64,000 nucleotides of DNA from Bacteroides sp. (GTDB lineage Bacteria > Bacteroidota > Bacteroidia > Bacteroidales > Muribaculaceae), in the NCBI GenBank assembly GCA_014802325.1, contig JAAVCK010000009.1, positions 1 through 64,000 on the forward strand, given 5' to 3'. The translations under genes and the position numbers were made by a program. The notes under the pieces were generated by a model that did not search any database, was not told the origin of the DNA, and saw only the letters and a program-made list of their open reading frames with translations. Shown here piece by piece: positions 27,571 through 37,530 of the stretch; within the stretch, counting starts at the first letter, position 1; each line of letters starts with the position of its first letter.

Positions 27571-28259
27571 TATTCTGCTTTTTGGGTTGATTCCTTACGG
27601 GGTTTAAACGCATTCCAGAGGATGAAACATACGGCTATCACTCCGATAGCGATACCGATATAAGTAAGATACGCATTGTATTTCTCCACGGCCTCATAGA
27701 GCTGAGAGCGCGGAACGAGAGTACCCAGCCAGTATCCGAGCGATGCCAGCACGATATTCCACACCATAGCTCCCAAGCCGGTGAATATCACAAACTTGCC
27801 TATATTCATCTGCGCAAGTCCGGCAGGGATGGAGATCAACTGACGCACGGCTGGGATAAGTCGGCCCACAAATGTAGATATAGAGCCGTGCTTATCGAAA
27901 TATGCCTCGGCATGCTCCACTTTAGCCTGATCAATAAGACAGGCGTGGCCGAAACGGCTGTTGGCAAAGGCATATACTATAGGGCGGCCAATCCACATAG
28001 AGAGGAAATAATTGATGAGTGCTCCGATTATGGCTCCTACTGTAGCCACAATCACTATAAGATATATGTCCACCTCATGGCTTGTGCATGCGAGATAGGC
28101 TGCAGGGGGTACAATAACTTCTGAGGGGAACGGTATGAACGAACTCTCGATAATCATCAGCCCCAACACGAGTAAATAGACCGTGGTGGCATCAGCTTTG
28201 AAAAACTCTGCCATTATGCCTGCCGGGTCAAAAATTGCAAGTGTTATGAAATCAAGCAT
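27570..28259 (-). CDS. DedA-family membrane protein
   Basis: A 229-residue inner-membrane protein of the DedA/VTT family, which includes UPT-type undecaprenyl-phosphate and phosphatidylethanolamine flippase candidates. Motifs: ESSFIPFPSEVIVPPAAYLA near residues 38-57, and STFVGRLIPAVRQLISIPAGLAQM, with the conserved Arg pair. Four to five hydrophobic segments are present. It heads the leftward dedA-rpe-queA operon, with its own promoter at 28311-28318. Confidence 0.88.
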   Translation of the reverse strand: MLDFITLAIFDPAGIMAEFFKADATTVYLLVLGLMIIESSFIPFPSEVIVPPAAYLACTSHEVDIYLIVIVATVGAIIGALINYFLSMWIGRPIVYAFANSRFGHACLIDQAKVEHAEAYFDKHGSISTFVGRLIPAVRQLISIPAGLAQMNIGKFVIFTGLGAMVWNIVLASLGYWLGTLVPRSQLYEAVEKYNAYLTYIGIAIGVIAVCFILWNAFKPRKESTQKAE

Positions 28260-28310
28260 ATATATAAAATGTTTTGATTAATCTGCCAAATCCGTGTGAT
28301 TTCGGCAGTG

Positions 28311-28318
28311 CAAAGGTA
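28311..28318 (-). promoter_or_regulatory. -7 promoter element of dedA-rpe-queA
   Basis: TACCTTTG on the minus strand matches the consensus exactly; the predicted start near 28304 gives a leader of about 45 bases to the dedA ATG. Confidence 0.55.
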
Positions 28319-28345
28319 ATCAGAATTGGTGAATATTCCTATATT

Positions 28346-28948
28346 TCACTTCAAAACACCCGCATGGCGAAACATCGCAGCATAATACTCGGCCTTGCGC
28401 TCAAGTTTAAGTGGATAGGCTCGACTTGTCGACGGCATGCGCCAAATTTCAAGGCCACCGGGCGAAGTAACGTACTCCCCCATCTTTGGCGGAACGGTGG
28501 AGGTCAGTTCTGCCACCACTCCTGCTGCCTTCTCACCGGTAGTGGCTACGGTGTGACACTCAGGCATGAGTTTTAGCAGTCCGTCAAGATCTACCGGTTC
28601 GATGATTTCAAGAAATTTATCAGACGCATTGCCCATCAGCCTGCGTATCTTGTGGCCGGTATCGTTCATAGCTATCCCGTGCTCCACAAGGAGAGCCTTT
28701 ATGGCATCGAGGTCAAACATCTTGCTGCCGGGCAAATTAAGCGCCCGGCGGTCGCCAAGAAATATCAGCGCCATCATGGGCCAGAAATCATTAGTGGGAT
28801 TAGGGTAATAGAAATTCATGCTCCACCGCTTGGGCTGTGGAGGGAAAGTTCCCATTATCAGTATCTTCGAGTCGGGACTATAGAATGGAGGCCACGGATG
28901 TATCTCGACATCCGGTTCTGCTGTATTGAGTTTTTCTATTGCATTCAT
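28346..28948 (-). CDS. Uracil-DNA-glycosylase-superfamily protein (family 6-like)
   Basis: A 200-residue protein with a UDG fold. The N-terminal motif LIMGTFPPQPKRW followed by NFYYPNPTNDFW resembles motif I of family 6 (hypoxanthine-DNA glycosylase, GS.P...YY..P.N.FW). The C-terminal motif is MPSTSRAY (SPS-like). These enzymes remove deaminated bases. It follows efp on the same strand but past a terminator, so it may have its own promoter. The superfamily is fairly secure; substrate choice is not. Confidence 0.75.
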   Translation of the reverse strand: MNAIEKLNTAEPDVEIHPWPPFYSPDSKILIMGTFPPQPKRWSMNFYYPNPTNDFWPMMALIFLGDRRALNLPGSKMFDLDAIKALLVEHGIAMNDTGHKIRRLMGNASDKFLEIIEPVDLDGLLKLMPECHTVATTGEKAAGVVAELTSTVPPKMGEYVTSPGGLEIWRMPSTSRAYPLKLERKAEYYAAMFRHAGVLK

Positions 28949-28980
28949 AATACCAAAACAACTTTCACCGCAGGAAAGTT

Positions 28981-29023
28981 AAAAAGCCGGAGTCACTTGC
29001 AATGTATGACCCCGGCCTTTTTT
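28981..29023 (-). terminator. Terminator downstream of efp
   Basis: The minus strand forms a hairpin from 29023 to 28981 with gccgg/ccggc and gtca/tgac arms, one a-c mismatch, flanked by A and T runs. It lies 19 bases after the efp stop. Confidence 0.65.
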
Positions 29024-29041
29024 ATATTTTCTTACGGAATA

Positions 29042-29608
29042 TTATTCCTTGATGCGCTCTACGTAGCTACCGTCGCGGGTATCTACCTTGATCTTGTCGC
29101 CGATGTTGACGAACAGTGGCACGCGTACCTCAGCACCGGTCTCTACAGTAGCGGGCTTGAGGGTATTGGTGGCAGTATCTCCCTTGATACCGGGCTCTGT
29201 GTAGGTTACTTCGAGCACTACGCTGGTAGGCATCTCGCAAGTGAGAACGGTGTCAGAAGCAGCATGAACCATTGCCTCGCAAATATCGCCGTCCTTGAGG
29301 AACTGCACGCCTTCGATGCTTTCGCCGGGGAGGATGATTTCTTCCCAGGTCTCGGTGTGAAGGAAGTGATAGCCCATATCATCCTTATATGAATACTGGT
29401 AGGGACGACGCTCGATGCGTACTTCGTTGACCTTAACGCCGGAGTTCCAGGTCTTGTCGAGAATACGACCGGTCTTTACATTTTTAAGTTTGGTGCGTAC
29501 GAAAGCCGGCCCTTTACCGGGCTTAACGTGGAGAAATTCTACGATAAAGAAATAGTTGCCGTCGATGTCGAGGCACATTCCGTTTTTAAAATCAGCAGTA
29601 GTTGCCAT
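29042..29608 (-). CDS. efp: Elongation factor P
   Basis: A 188-residue three-domain OB/KOW protein that rescues ribosomes stalled at proline runs. The tip loop reads VKPGKGPAF, with Lys32 at the place modified or kept as lysine in other species. C-terminal signature [20 protein letters not shown]. The length is standard. No modification genes (epmA/epmB, earP) are seen in this window. Promoter -7 TAAATTTG at 29668-29675; a terminator follows. Confidence 0.96.
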   Translation of the reverse strand: MATTADFKNGMCLDIDGNYFFIVEFLHVKPGKGPAFVRTKLKNVKTGRILDKTWNSGVKVNEVRIERRPYQYSYKDDMGYHFLHTETWEEIILPGESIEGVQFLKDGDICEAMVHAASDTVLTCEMPTSVVLEVTYTEPGIKGDTATNTLKPATVETGAEVRVPLFVNIGDKIKVDTRDGSYVERIKE

Positions 29609-29667
29609 GTAATATTATTTTAAATCTTTGTAATTAAGCGAAATATACTGTGCGCTGAAACGCGGTG

Positions 29668-29675
29668 CAAATTTA
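29668..29675 (-). promoter_or_regulatory. -7 promoter element of efp
   Basis: TAAATTTG on the minus strand, about 60 bases upstream of the efp ATG, fits the consensus exactly. Confidence 0.5.
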
Positions 29676-29706
29676 CTAATAATTTTTCTCTTTTACAAAT
29701 CGAAAT

Positions 29707-30513
29707 TCAGTTGTAAAACGGTATTTCATCGGGCTTGAACTCTATGGATTTTTCTACGGTAGATGTGGCCATGAAATAACCGAGGCATTGATCGCCTTCA
29801 TACATGGCCGGACCGTTACTGTTATTGCCGAGCGCTTCAAGATATTCATACATCAGTCGGGAAATTCTTGACACGGAGCAGGTCACGACGTCGCCGTCGT
29901 AGAGCACGTCATCGTCATCTTCTTCGCCGGTATCTTTTCGTGTAGTCATGAATGTGACAGAGCACAATCCGTCGACCTTACTGCGATCATCGGTCTGAAT
30001 CCAACGGTAAATTTCACCGTTACGGTATATTTTCACCCAATAGCAGTCACCCTCCGTGTCAGCATCATCGGTAAATTTACACTGTAGAACCGCCACATGG
30101 TCATAGGGCATCTTGATCCAGTTGAACTCAACGCTCACTATCTCGACCGGACCATACATAGCGGCTACAGCTTGATACTTCGAGCCGCTTCTTTCCACCG
30201 TCAATCTGTAATTGTGACCCACCGATCCACCGGTCGACGTACTGTAATATCCTTCTGAATCTACGGAAAGTATCTCTACAATACCGTCATTCAAGTCTTC
30301 GATACTGACAGTGGCATCAGTCAGCCGACTCAGATCCATCGGTTCATCCATAGGCGTGGTGAGCGTAAGCCCTACCCTGACTTCATCGGGCGACATAATG
30401 CCTTCGATTACGGTCAGCGGCGCTATGTCATGATATTTAAAATCAAGTTCCTTCTCGCATGAGGCAGTCGATAACAGGATAACCGTTACAGGTATGAGAT
30501 GCCGTAGTTTCAT
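29707..30513 (-). CDS. DUF4249 lipoprotein
   Basis: A 268-residue lipoprotein with signal peptide and lipobox STASC (Cys19). The mature chain shows DUF4249 features: LTVIEGIMSPDEVRVGLTLT, DATVSIEDLNDG and YRLTVERSGSKYQA, with a C-terminal YLEALGNNSNGP. Members are usually paired with a TonB-dependent receptor as a surface lid or binding partner; here the receptor gene ends 2 bases upstream. The receptor is interrupted by a stop codon, so this lipoprotein may be orphaned. Confidence 0.85.
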   Translation of the reverse strand: MKLRHLIPVTVILLSTASCEKELDFKYHDIAPLTVIEGIMSPDEVRVGLTLTTPMDEPMDLSRLTDATVSIEDLNDGIVEILSVDSEGYYSTSTGGSVGHNYRLTVERSGSKYQAVAAMYGPVEIVSVEFNWIKMPYDHVAVLQCKFTDDADTEGDCYWVKIYRNGEIYRWIQTDDRSKVDGLCSVTFMTTRKDTGEEDDDDVLYDGDVVTCSVSRISRLMYEYLEALGNNSNGPAMYEGDQCLGYFMATSTVEKSIEFKPDEIPFYN

Positions 30514-30515
30514 TA

Positions 30516-32573
30516 TCAGAATTTTAGTGTATAAGATACCGAAGGTATTAATCCGTAGAGCGAACGCTGAACAGCCCGTGTTCCCGAAGGTTTCGACGGA
30601 TCGTCTTCAAAATATACTATAAACGGATTGTAGCGACAGTAAGTATTAAAGATTCCGAAAGCCCACTCATATGTCAGCTTCTTGCCTGCATGCGTATAGG
30701 TAGCGGAAAGGTCGAGCCGGTGCGTGGCAGGTGTGGAATATGAGTTGCGGCGCGAATAGTAGTAACAGGTTTCTCCTGAGATTTCATATTTCACATCCGG
30801 AGCAGTTAGCGGTTTGCCTGACAGGTAAATCCACGAGGCCGACATCTTCCATTTACTCGAAAAACTATAGATACCCGAGATCGAAAAATCGTGCCGGCAA
30901 TCATTGGTGGCATTATACCATTTCCCGTCATTGATGCCGTCGATACGAGTCTGAGTCTTGGAAAGAGTATAAGAGATCCACCCTGAAAGCCGACCGTAGT
31001 TTTTTCTGACCATACACTCCAGGCCATAACTGCGCCCTTGTCCGCCGAGGATTATCTGCTCCAGCACTATATCAGAAAACGAGCTACGCCCATCCTTATA
31101 GTCATATACGTTGTCAATCTTCTTATAGTATCCTTCCACCGACCAGTCATAAGCGCCGTCGGTAGTCATGCCGTTATACCCTGCGCCAAATTGCATGGCT
31201 TTTTCAGGTCGCACGTGCGCCGAAGTAAGCGCGTAGCGGTCAAACGGAAATGACGTGGCGCTCGAACGTATGGCATGAAGGTCCTGCGATACTACTGCAT
31301 AGCCGGCTTTTATATTATGATGCTGCGAAATATTGTATTTCAAGCTCAATCTTGGCTGTAGATCACAATAAGTCCTGTCGTCAAACTGATTATCACTCTG
31401 CCTGAGTGATATAAAGTCATGAAACCGACCGGACGTCAATACTGAAGATACACACAACCTCAATCCGGCCGAAAGATCAAATCTGTCGCCGAAACTACCC
31501 GTATAGTCAACCCACGCCGAATTGGCCCACAGTGATCTGATCTCGCGTTCACGCGCATCGCTCATAGCCCACTCCGCCTACTTTACCCTATATAATTCTG
31601 ATCTTACGCCGAGGTCAAGTCCGTGATCGTCAGTGAGTCTTAATCTGATACGCTCGTTGATGGAATAGGTGCGGATATACGTGTCCATCTTTCTGTCCAT
31701 ATTCATCATATCCATCGACATCCGCGGGCTGAAATGCGTGAGTGAAGCCGTAGTGGTAAAGTTGACCTTAGAGGAAGGTCGGGCCACCCAGTTGACCGAC
31801 GCACCCGTATTGCCCCAATACATTCCCATAATGTCAGTAATAGCCATATTGTCGCGGGCCGTGAAATATGATACGTCTACAAGATGATGGGCAGCTGCCA
31901 GCCAGCGCACTTTAGCCGACACGTCATAGAAATTCATGATTGTCCCCCTGTATTGCGGGACCATCTTCAAAAACATATCCACATACGATCTACGGGCAGC
32001 GACGGCAAACGACAATCGATCTTTCACTATCGGTCCTTCCGCCTTGACTTTAGCGGCCAGAATGCCGACGGTAAACGATCCATGATACGCATTCATATCA
32101 CCCGGCGCAAGAGTGGTTTCAAGTACTGATGAAGTAGCCTGTCCATACATAGCCGGTAACGGGCCTTTAAATAATGTGGCACCGCCGAGAGCATCATCGT
32201 TGAACGTGGAAAAGATGCCCATCACGTGAGCCGGGTTATAAAGCGAAATGCCGTCGAGTGTAACGAGATTCTGTGATGCATTACCTCCGCGCACTTCAAA
32301 TCCGCCACCTCCCTCTCCTTCGCTTCTCACTCCCGGCAGGAATGAAAGAGACTTGATAATATCATTTTCTCCCGCAAACGAAGGTAGGTCGTTGAGTTTT
32401 GACAGTTCGAGCCGTTCGGCACCGAGACGCACATTTCTTATACGGTCACGAGCGGAATTTCCCTGCACCACAACTTCGTGCAGTTCCACCGATGCCAGCG
32501 AATCAGGTTCGACCTGCGGAAACGCAATCACTGACGTCAAAAAAAGTATGGCTACAAAAAAGCTGTTGTGCAT
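30516..32573 (-). pseudogene. TonB-dependent receptor interrupted by one in-frame TAG
   Basis: Two open stretches of the same frame (32573-31581 and 31577-30516) form one receptor of about 684 sense codons. They are separated only by TAG at 31578-31580 (codon 332; SELYRVK then stop then AEWAMSDARE). The first half has a signal peptide, VELHEVVVQG and a complete plug (LPSFAGENDIIKSLSFLPGV, GGFEVRGGNASQNLV). The second half continues the 22-strand barrel and ends in SVSYTLKF with the terminal Phe of outer-membrane proteins. The usual N-terminal CarboxypepD-like domain is missing. A TTG at 32582 could extend the start by three codons. A single CAG-to-TAG change would explain it; sequencing error is possible. 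Confidence 0.85.
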
Positions 32574-32590
32574 TATGATCAATAAATAAG

Positions 32591-32633
32591 TGATTCGGCC
32601 TCTGCAAGATTTTCACTCTCAGAGACCGAATCA
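32591..32633 (-). terminator. Terminator downstream of slyD
   Basis: tgattcgg and ctctg on one arm (32591-32604) pair with cagag and ccgaatca on the other (32620-32633), with one c-a mismatch, between slyD and the receptor pseudogene. It separates the aspS-slyD operon from the receptor genes. Confidence 0.65.
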
Positions 32634-32668
32634 GATATTATACTTATTTCATTAAAGAAATATCGGGC

Positions 32669-33226
32669 TTAGTTTCCGCAGCCACAGCCTTCGCCGCAGC
32701 CATCACCACAACCTTCACCGCAGTTACCGCCGCAACCGCCACAGGTAGGATGAACGTCTTCCTGAGTGGCGTCGCGCACGAGTTCAATCTTGCCTTTGAA
32801 TACAAGATCTTTACCTACGAGCGGATGATTGAAGTCCATCTTGACTTTATCGTCGGTCACCTCGATCACCTTACCGTTGATACGAAAACCGTCGCCGGTC
32901 ATCATAGGAACATATGCTCCGGGGAAAATCATTGAATCATCAAATTTTCCGTCGACCACGAAGATATTCTTATCAAGTTCCACCACATCATCGGGATTAT
33001 AGGGGAAACCCTCCGCTGCGGGAACTTTCACGGTAAATTCTTCACCCTGCTCAAGACCTTCGAGTGCGACCTCAAGAGGTTTGATAACTCCGGGAGTCAC
33101 ACCATAAACTATACGCTCGGGGGCATCGGCTTCAACGCGATGAACGAGAGCCTCGGTGCCATCCTCGCCTACTTCATAGAGGTCATAAGTAAGTTCTACA
33201 AATTTACCGGGAACAATTTTTTCCAT
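32669..33226 (-). CDS. slyD: SlyD-like FKBP-type peptidyl-prolyl isomerase
   Basis: A 185-residue cytoplasmic prolyl isomerase/chaperone with the FKBP core split by an insert-in-flap domain (ITPGVIKPLEVALEGLEQGEE-type segment, FPYNPDDVVELDKN, NHPLVGKDLVFKG). The last ~24 residues are a Gly-Cys tail (CGGCGG, CGEGCGDGCGEGCGCG) with nine Cys and no His, unlike the His-rich tail of E. coli SlyD. The tail suggests metal binding. It is the last gene of the aspS-nif3-zinc-ribbon-slyD group. Confidence 0.9.
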   Translation of the reverse strand: MEKIVPGKFVELTYDLYEVGEDGTEALVHRVEADAPERIVYGVTPGVIKPLEVALEGLEQGEEFTVKVPAAEGFPYNPDDVVELDKNIFVVDGKFDDSMIFPGAYVPMMTGDGFRINGKVIEVTDDKVKMDFNHPLVGKDLVFKGKIELVRDATQEDVHPTCGGCGGNCGEGCGDGCGEGCGCGN

Positions 33227-33257
33227 AATAAATTCACATTAAAAAGTTAGCCGCTGC

Positions 33258-34031
33258 TTACTCGGCATCAGCGGTTACGCCGGCGAGTTCCGGATCTATC
33301 ATTATACGGCCGCAATACTCACAGACGATAATCTTCTTGTGCATCTTGATTTCCATCTGTTTCTGCGGGGGAATGCGGTTGAAGCAACCTCCGCAAGCAT
33401 TACGCTGCACGTAAACTACTCCAAGACCGTTGCGGGCATTCTTGCGGATGCGTTTGAACGCTGAAAGCGTACGCTCGTCGATTTTGGGTTCGAGCGCTTT
33501 GGCCTGTTCGCGCAGACGCTCTTCGTCCTGCTTGGTTTCAGAAACAATTTCCTCAAGTTCGGCTCGCTTCTCATTGAGCACGTGCATGTGGTCGTCGAGA
33601 GCCTCCTGAGTGGAAGCGATCTCGCGCTGCTTGTTTTCAGACGCGCGGCCATATTCGAGGATATGCTTCTCGGATAGTTCGATTTCGAGAGTCTGGAACT
33701 CTATCTCCTTTGATAACAAATCAAACTCGCGATTGTTGCGAACGTTATCGAGCTGCTGCTTGTAAGTCTCGATCTTGGCTTGCGAATCCTGTATTTTGTT
33801 TTTCTCCTCAGCGGTTTTTCTGCGGAGGTCTTCGATTTCGCGGCTATAGTTATCGATACGGGTGCGGAGTCCCTCGATATTATCCTCAAGGTCACGCACT
33901 TCGAGAGGTAACTCGCCGCGGATAGTCTTGATGCGGTCGATCTGCGAGAGGATAGTCTGGAGCTCATAGAGTGCTTTAAGGCGTGACTCTACGCTCATAG
34001 TCTGATCAGCTTTGGTTTGCTCAGTGGCCAT
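33258..34031 (-). CDS. Coiled-coil protein with C4 zinc ribbon (CdsZ/DUF164 type)
   Basis: A 257-residue protein: a long antiparallel coiled coil (about residues 10-185) followed by a C-terminal zinc ribbon with CGGC (FNRI) and CEYCG pairs. This is the arrangement of the C4-type zinc-ribbon family, whose members are suggested to bind nucleic acid or assist surface structures. It lies 27 bases after the nif3-like gene and 31 bases before slyD. The function is not established. Confidence 0.85.
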   Translation of the reverse strand: MATEQTKADQTMSVESRLKALYELQTILSQIDRIKTIRGELPLEVRDLEDNIEGLRTRIDNYSREIEDLRRKTAEEKNKIQDSQAKIETYKQQLDNVRNNREFDLLSKEIEFQTLEIELSEKHILEYGRASENKQREIASTQEALDDHMHVLNEKRAELEEIVSETKQDEERLREQAKALEPKIDERTLSAFKRIRKNARNGLGVVYVQRNACGGCFNRIPPQKQMEIKMHKKIIVCEYCGRIMIDPELAGVTADAE

Positions 34032-34058
34032 ATTATGTTATCTTTTTGTTTTGTTGGC

Positions 34059-35168
34059 TTATTTATAAGTGATTGAGTTAGTCTCGGTAGCCGAGATTCT
34101 TACTGCAAAGTTAGGAATTTTTTTTGAAATAATCCTTGATAATAACAATGTGGTGCATTTTTCGCTCTCATAGTGTCCGGTATCGACAAGCAGTATATTG
34201 TGGCGATAATCCACAAAATCATGATAGCGGATGTCGCTCGTGATGTATGCGTCAGCTCCGTCTGAGATAGCCCGGGCGATAAATTCACCACCTGAACCGC
34301 CGCAAAGGGCTACCCTACGTATAGTTCGCGGCGTATCGGAGGGAGTGGTGCGCACTACCGGAGAGCCATATACTTTTTTCACCCGGTCTATAAGCTGCGT
34401 CTCGCTGATCGGTTCGGCAAGATTGCCTATTGCGCCAAGTCCGGTGGAAACATCTTCACCCTCTATGCGATACACATCTATAGCAGGTTCTTCATAAGGA
34501 TGAGCGCGACGAACAGCCTTTTCGACTGAACGCTTAAGGTGTGAAGGCATAATTGCCTCAATCTTCACCTCACTGACACGCGACATCTCACCATGGCGCC
34601 CGATAAAGGGCTCACTCCCCTCAAGAGCTCGGAAAGACCCCTCACCCTTAACGGTAAAACCACATAGGTCGTAATTGCCGATGTGGCCTGCCCCTGCCGC
34701 AAACATAGCTTCGGCTACTGCTTCGGCATGGGTTTCGGGTACATACACAGCTATTTTATACAGTACATCCTTACGTGGCGCAAGAGGCTCAATATCATTA
34801 AGCCCGAGAGCCTCGGCAAGATAATGTGACACACCTGCGGCAGCATTGTCAAGCGAAGTATGAGCCGAGTATACCGATATACCGTTTTGAATAAGTCTTA
34901 TAGCCATCCGTTCGGCCGGAGTGACGCCGGTCAGACGCTTCAGAGGGCGGAATATCAAAGGATGATGGGATATGATAAGGTTACACTTGGTTTCGATAGC
35001 CTCGGTGATAACATCATCAGTCACATCCACACACACCATCACACCCGTACAGGGCGCAGACGTTCCGAGAGGACACACTTGCCACCCGGTATTATCCCAC
35101 GATTCCTGAAGGCCGGGATGAATCTCGGCCTCCAGTATGGTGATTATTTCTTCCAGTGAATGAATCAC
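34059..35168 (-). CDS. Nif3/YbgI-like dinuclear metal protein
   Basis: A 369-residue protein with the NIF3 fold: [24 protein letters not shown], and [13 protein letters not shown] in the first half carry the metal-binding His residues. A central insert (about residues 130-230) resembles a PII/CutA-like domain, and the last third has [11 protein letters not shown] and VDTGHYESE. Suggested to act as a hydrolase or GTP cyclohydrolase-like enzyme in the literature, but without a settled role. Overlaps the aspS end by 4 bases. Confidence 0.87.
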   Translation of the reverse strand: MIHSLEEIITILEAEIHPGLQESWDNTGWQVCPLGTSAPCTGVMVCVDVTDDVITEAIETKCNLIISHHPLIFRPLKRLTGVTPAERMAIRLIQNGISVYSAHTSLDNAAAGVSHYLAEALGLNDIEPLAPRKDVLYKIAVYVPETHAEAVAEAMFAAGAGHIGNYDLCGFTVKGEGSFRALEGSEPFIGRHGEMSRVSEVKIEAIMPSHLKRSVEKAVRRAHPYEEPAIDVYRIEGEDVSTGLGAIGNLAEPISETQLIDRVKKVYGSPVVRTTPSDTPRTIRRVALCGGSGGEFIARAISDGADAYITSDIRYHDFVDYRHNILLVDTGHYESEKCTTLLLSRIISKKIPNFAVRISATETNSITYK

Positions 35169-36925
35169 TTCTCGGTTACAGGGTTTAGCGCTATCTGCAG
35201 TTCATCGAGCTGCACCTGATCGATAGTAGAAGGTGCGTCGATCATCATATCGCGACCGGAGTTATTCTTGGGGAATGCGATCACATCGCGGATCGAATCA
35301 AGTCCGGCGAGAATTGATACAAATCGATCGAAGCCGAATGCCAGACCGCCGTGAGGGGGTGCACCGTATTTAAAGGCATTCATGAGGAAGCCGAACTTAT
35401 ACTGAGCATCTTCCTCCGAAAGGCCGAGCAGACGGAACATCTTGTCCTGAAGGCCGGCTTCGTGAATACGGATCGAACCGCCACCAAGCTCATTGCCGTT
35501 GACAACCATATCGTAGGCAGTGGCGCGCACATCGCCTGTAGCAGTGTCGAGCTTGTCGATATCATCGGGATTAGGAGCAGTGAAAGGATGGTGCATAGCG
35601 TAGTATCGCTGAGTCTCATCATCCCATTCAAACAAGGGGAAGTCAACTACCCACAGGCAGGAGAATTTCTGAGGATCGCGAAGGCCGAGACGGTTACCCA
35701 TTTCAAGGCGGAGCTCGTTGAGCTGCTTGCGGGTCTTCATAGTCTGACCGGCGAGGATGAGTATCAGATCACCGGGCTTGGCTTCGCAACGCTCTGCCCA
35801 TGCACGGAGTTCATCGTCAGTGTAGAATTTGGATACCGAGCTCTTGATTTCACCGTTTTCCTCAATCTTAACCCACATCATGCCTTTTGCTCCAACCTGC
35901 GGACGCTTCACGAAGTCAGTAAGCTGATCGAGCTGCTTGCGGGTATAACCGGCACATCCGGGGGCACAGATAGCACCGACATACTCAGCGTCGTCCATCA
36001 CGGAGAATCCGTTGCCTTCGGTAAGGTCTTTAAGCTCCACAAATCTCATGCCGAAGCGGGTATCGGGTTTGTCTGAGCCGTAATACTTCATGGCATCGGC
36101 CCAGGTCATGCGCGGGAAAGGCTCTGTGAAATCTATATCTTTCACATATTTGAAGATATGCTTCACGAGTCCTTCAAACATATTGAGCACGTCTTCCTGC
36201 TCTACAAACGACATTTCACAGTCGATCTGAGTAAACTCAGGCTGACGGTCGGCGCGAAGGTCTTCGTCGCGGAAACACTTTACGATCTGGAAATAGCGGT
36301 CAAATCCGCTCACCATCAGAAGTTGCTTGAAAGTCTGGGGCGACTGCGGAAGAGCATAAAACTGACCTGGATTCATACGTGAGGGCACCACGAAGTCACG
36401 TGCGCCTTCAGGAGTAGACTTGATGAGCACGGGAGTCTCCACTTCGAGAAATCCCTTTGAGTCGAGATAGCGGCGTATCTCAAACGCCATGCGGTGACGG
36501 AGTTCAAGGTTTGATCTCACACAGCCGCGGCGCAGATCGAGATAGCGATACTTCATTCTGAGGTCGTCGCCGCCATCGGTGTCGTCTTCTATGGTAAACG
36601 GAGGCACCTCACTACGGTTGAGCACATTAAGACCGGTGGCAATAATTTCAATATCGCCGGTAGGGAGATTAGCATTCTTGCTGCTGCGCTCGCTTACCTT
36701 ACCGGTAATCTGCACCACAAACTCACGGCCGAGTTTATTGGCCTTGTCGCAAAGTTCGGCGTCAACCTCGTTGTTAAACACTACTTGAGTCAGTCCGTAA
36801 CGGTCACGGATATCGACAAATGTCATGCCACCCATTTTGCGGGCACGCTGCACCCAGCCGGCAATAGTCACTTCCTTGCCGACATCGCTCAGGCGGAGTT
36901 CTCCGCATGTATTTGTTCTAAACAT
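35165..36925 (-). CDS. aspS: Aspartyl-tRNA synthetase
   Basis: A 586-residue class II synthetase charging tRNA-Asp. Order: N-terminal OB anticodon-binding domain ([15 protein letters not shown]), class II motif 1/2 region ([38 protein letters not shown]), GAD insert (about 290-410), and motif 3 [13 protein letters not shown]. The length and GAD insert mark the bacterial type. The first gene of a leftward operon with nif3-like, zinc-ribbon and slyD genes. Promoter -7 TAAATTTG at 36969-36976. Confidence 0.97.
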   Translation of the reverse strand: MFRTNTCGELRLSDVGKEVTIAGWVQRARKMGGMTFVDIRDRYGLTQVVFNNEVDAELCDKANKLGREFVVQITGKVSERSSKNANLPTGDIEIIATGLNVLNRSEVPPFTIEDDTDGGDDLRMKYRYLDLRRGCVRSNLELRHRMAFEIRRYLDSKGFLEVETPVLIKSTPEGARDFVVPSRMNPGQFYALPQSPQTFKQLLMVSGFDRYFQIVKCFRDEDLRADRQPEFTQIDCEMSFVEQEDVLNMFEGLVKHIFKYVKDIDFTEPFPRMTWADAMKYYGSDKPDTRFGMRFVELKDLTEGNGFSVMDDAEYVGAICAPGCAGYTRKQLDQLTDFVKRPQVGAKGMMWVKIEENGEIKSSVSKFYTDDELRAWAERCEAKPGDLILILAGQTMKTRKQLNELRLEMGNRLGLRDPQKFSCLWVVDFPLFEWDDETQRYYAMHHPFTAPNPDDIDKLDTATGDVRATAYDMVVNGNELGGGSIRIHEAGLQDKMFRLLGLSEEDAQYKFGFLMNAFKYGAPPHGGLAFGFDRFVSILAGLDSIRDVIAFPKNNSGRDMMIDAPSTIDQVQLDELQIALNPVTEK

Positions 36926-36968
36926 ATATAATTGACTGTATAGAAATATTCTTTTTCCTAACGAGATG

Positions 36969-36976
36969 CAAATTTA
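36969..36976 (-). promoter_or_regulatory. -7 promoter element of aspS operon
   Basis: TAAATTTG on the minus strand, 43 bases before the aspS ATG. The rest of 36926-37076 is AT-rich and also carries a weaker -7 (TACTTTCG, 37032-37039) for the divergent dut. Confidence 0.5.
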
Positions 36977-37076
36977 CAAAGAAAAAACCAAATTAACACA
37001 AAAAAATTAAGGCTGTTTGCAGGATTTTTGTTACTTTCGCTTGTTAAAATAATCCACACCGTATAATTCAGCAGAA

Positions 37077-37520
37077 ATGGACCACGTAAAAGTCAAAATC
37101 ATAAATAAATCGCACCATCCCCTGCCCTCATATGCCACTCCGTCGTCGGCCGGCATGGATGTTCGCGCATTCCTGTCCGAACCGGTCACCCTCGCCCCCA
37201 TGCAGCGTGCGCTCATTCCCACGGGTCTGTATCTTCAGTTGCCCCACGGCTATGAATGCCAGCTTCGCCCACGCAGCGGATTGTCGCTGAAAAAAGGCAT
37301 CACACTTGTCAATACTCCCGGCACCGTCGATGCCGACTATCGCGGCGAAATCGGTATAATAGTCATAAATGTATCTGACGAGACTTTTGTGATCAACGAT
37401 GGCGAACGTATCTGCCAGATGGTGATAAAGCAATATTCCCACGTGACGTGGGACGAAGTCAAGCGCATCGACACCACCGAACGTGGCGACGGTGGCTTCG
37501 GTCATACCGGTGTAGACTAA
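37077..37520 (+). CDS. dut: dUTP diphosphatase
   Basis: A 147-residue trimeric enzyme hydrolysing dUTP to dUMP, keeping uracil out of DNA and feeding dTMP synthesis. All five dUTPase motifs are present: [37 protein letters not shown], and the C-terminal [10 protein letters not shown]. The TPR gene follows by 10 bases. Probable promoter TACTTTCG (one mismatch) at 37032-37039. Confidence 0.96.
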   Translation: MDHVKVKIINKSHHPLPSYATPSSAGMDVRAFLSEPVTLAPMQRALIPTGLYLQLPHGYECQLRPRSGLSLKKGITLVNTPGTVDADYRGEIGIIVINVSDETFVINDGERICQMVIKQYSHVTWDEVKRIDTTERGDGGFGHTGVD

Positions 37521-37530
37521 TTCTGAATGT

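Noticed and set aside
30516-31565. Second half of the receptor as an independent gene starting at 31565
   Set aside because: It continues the barrel of the first half in the same frame and lacks a signal peptide, so it cannot be a functional outer-membrane protein alone.
31578-31580. UAG reassigned to glutamine in this genome
   Set aside because: A normal prfA is present at 56301 and other genes appear to have standard stops; one TAG in one receptor is not evidence for code change.
35351-36076. 241-residue frame opposite aspS
   Set aside because: Antisense shadow of a housekeeping gene.
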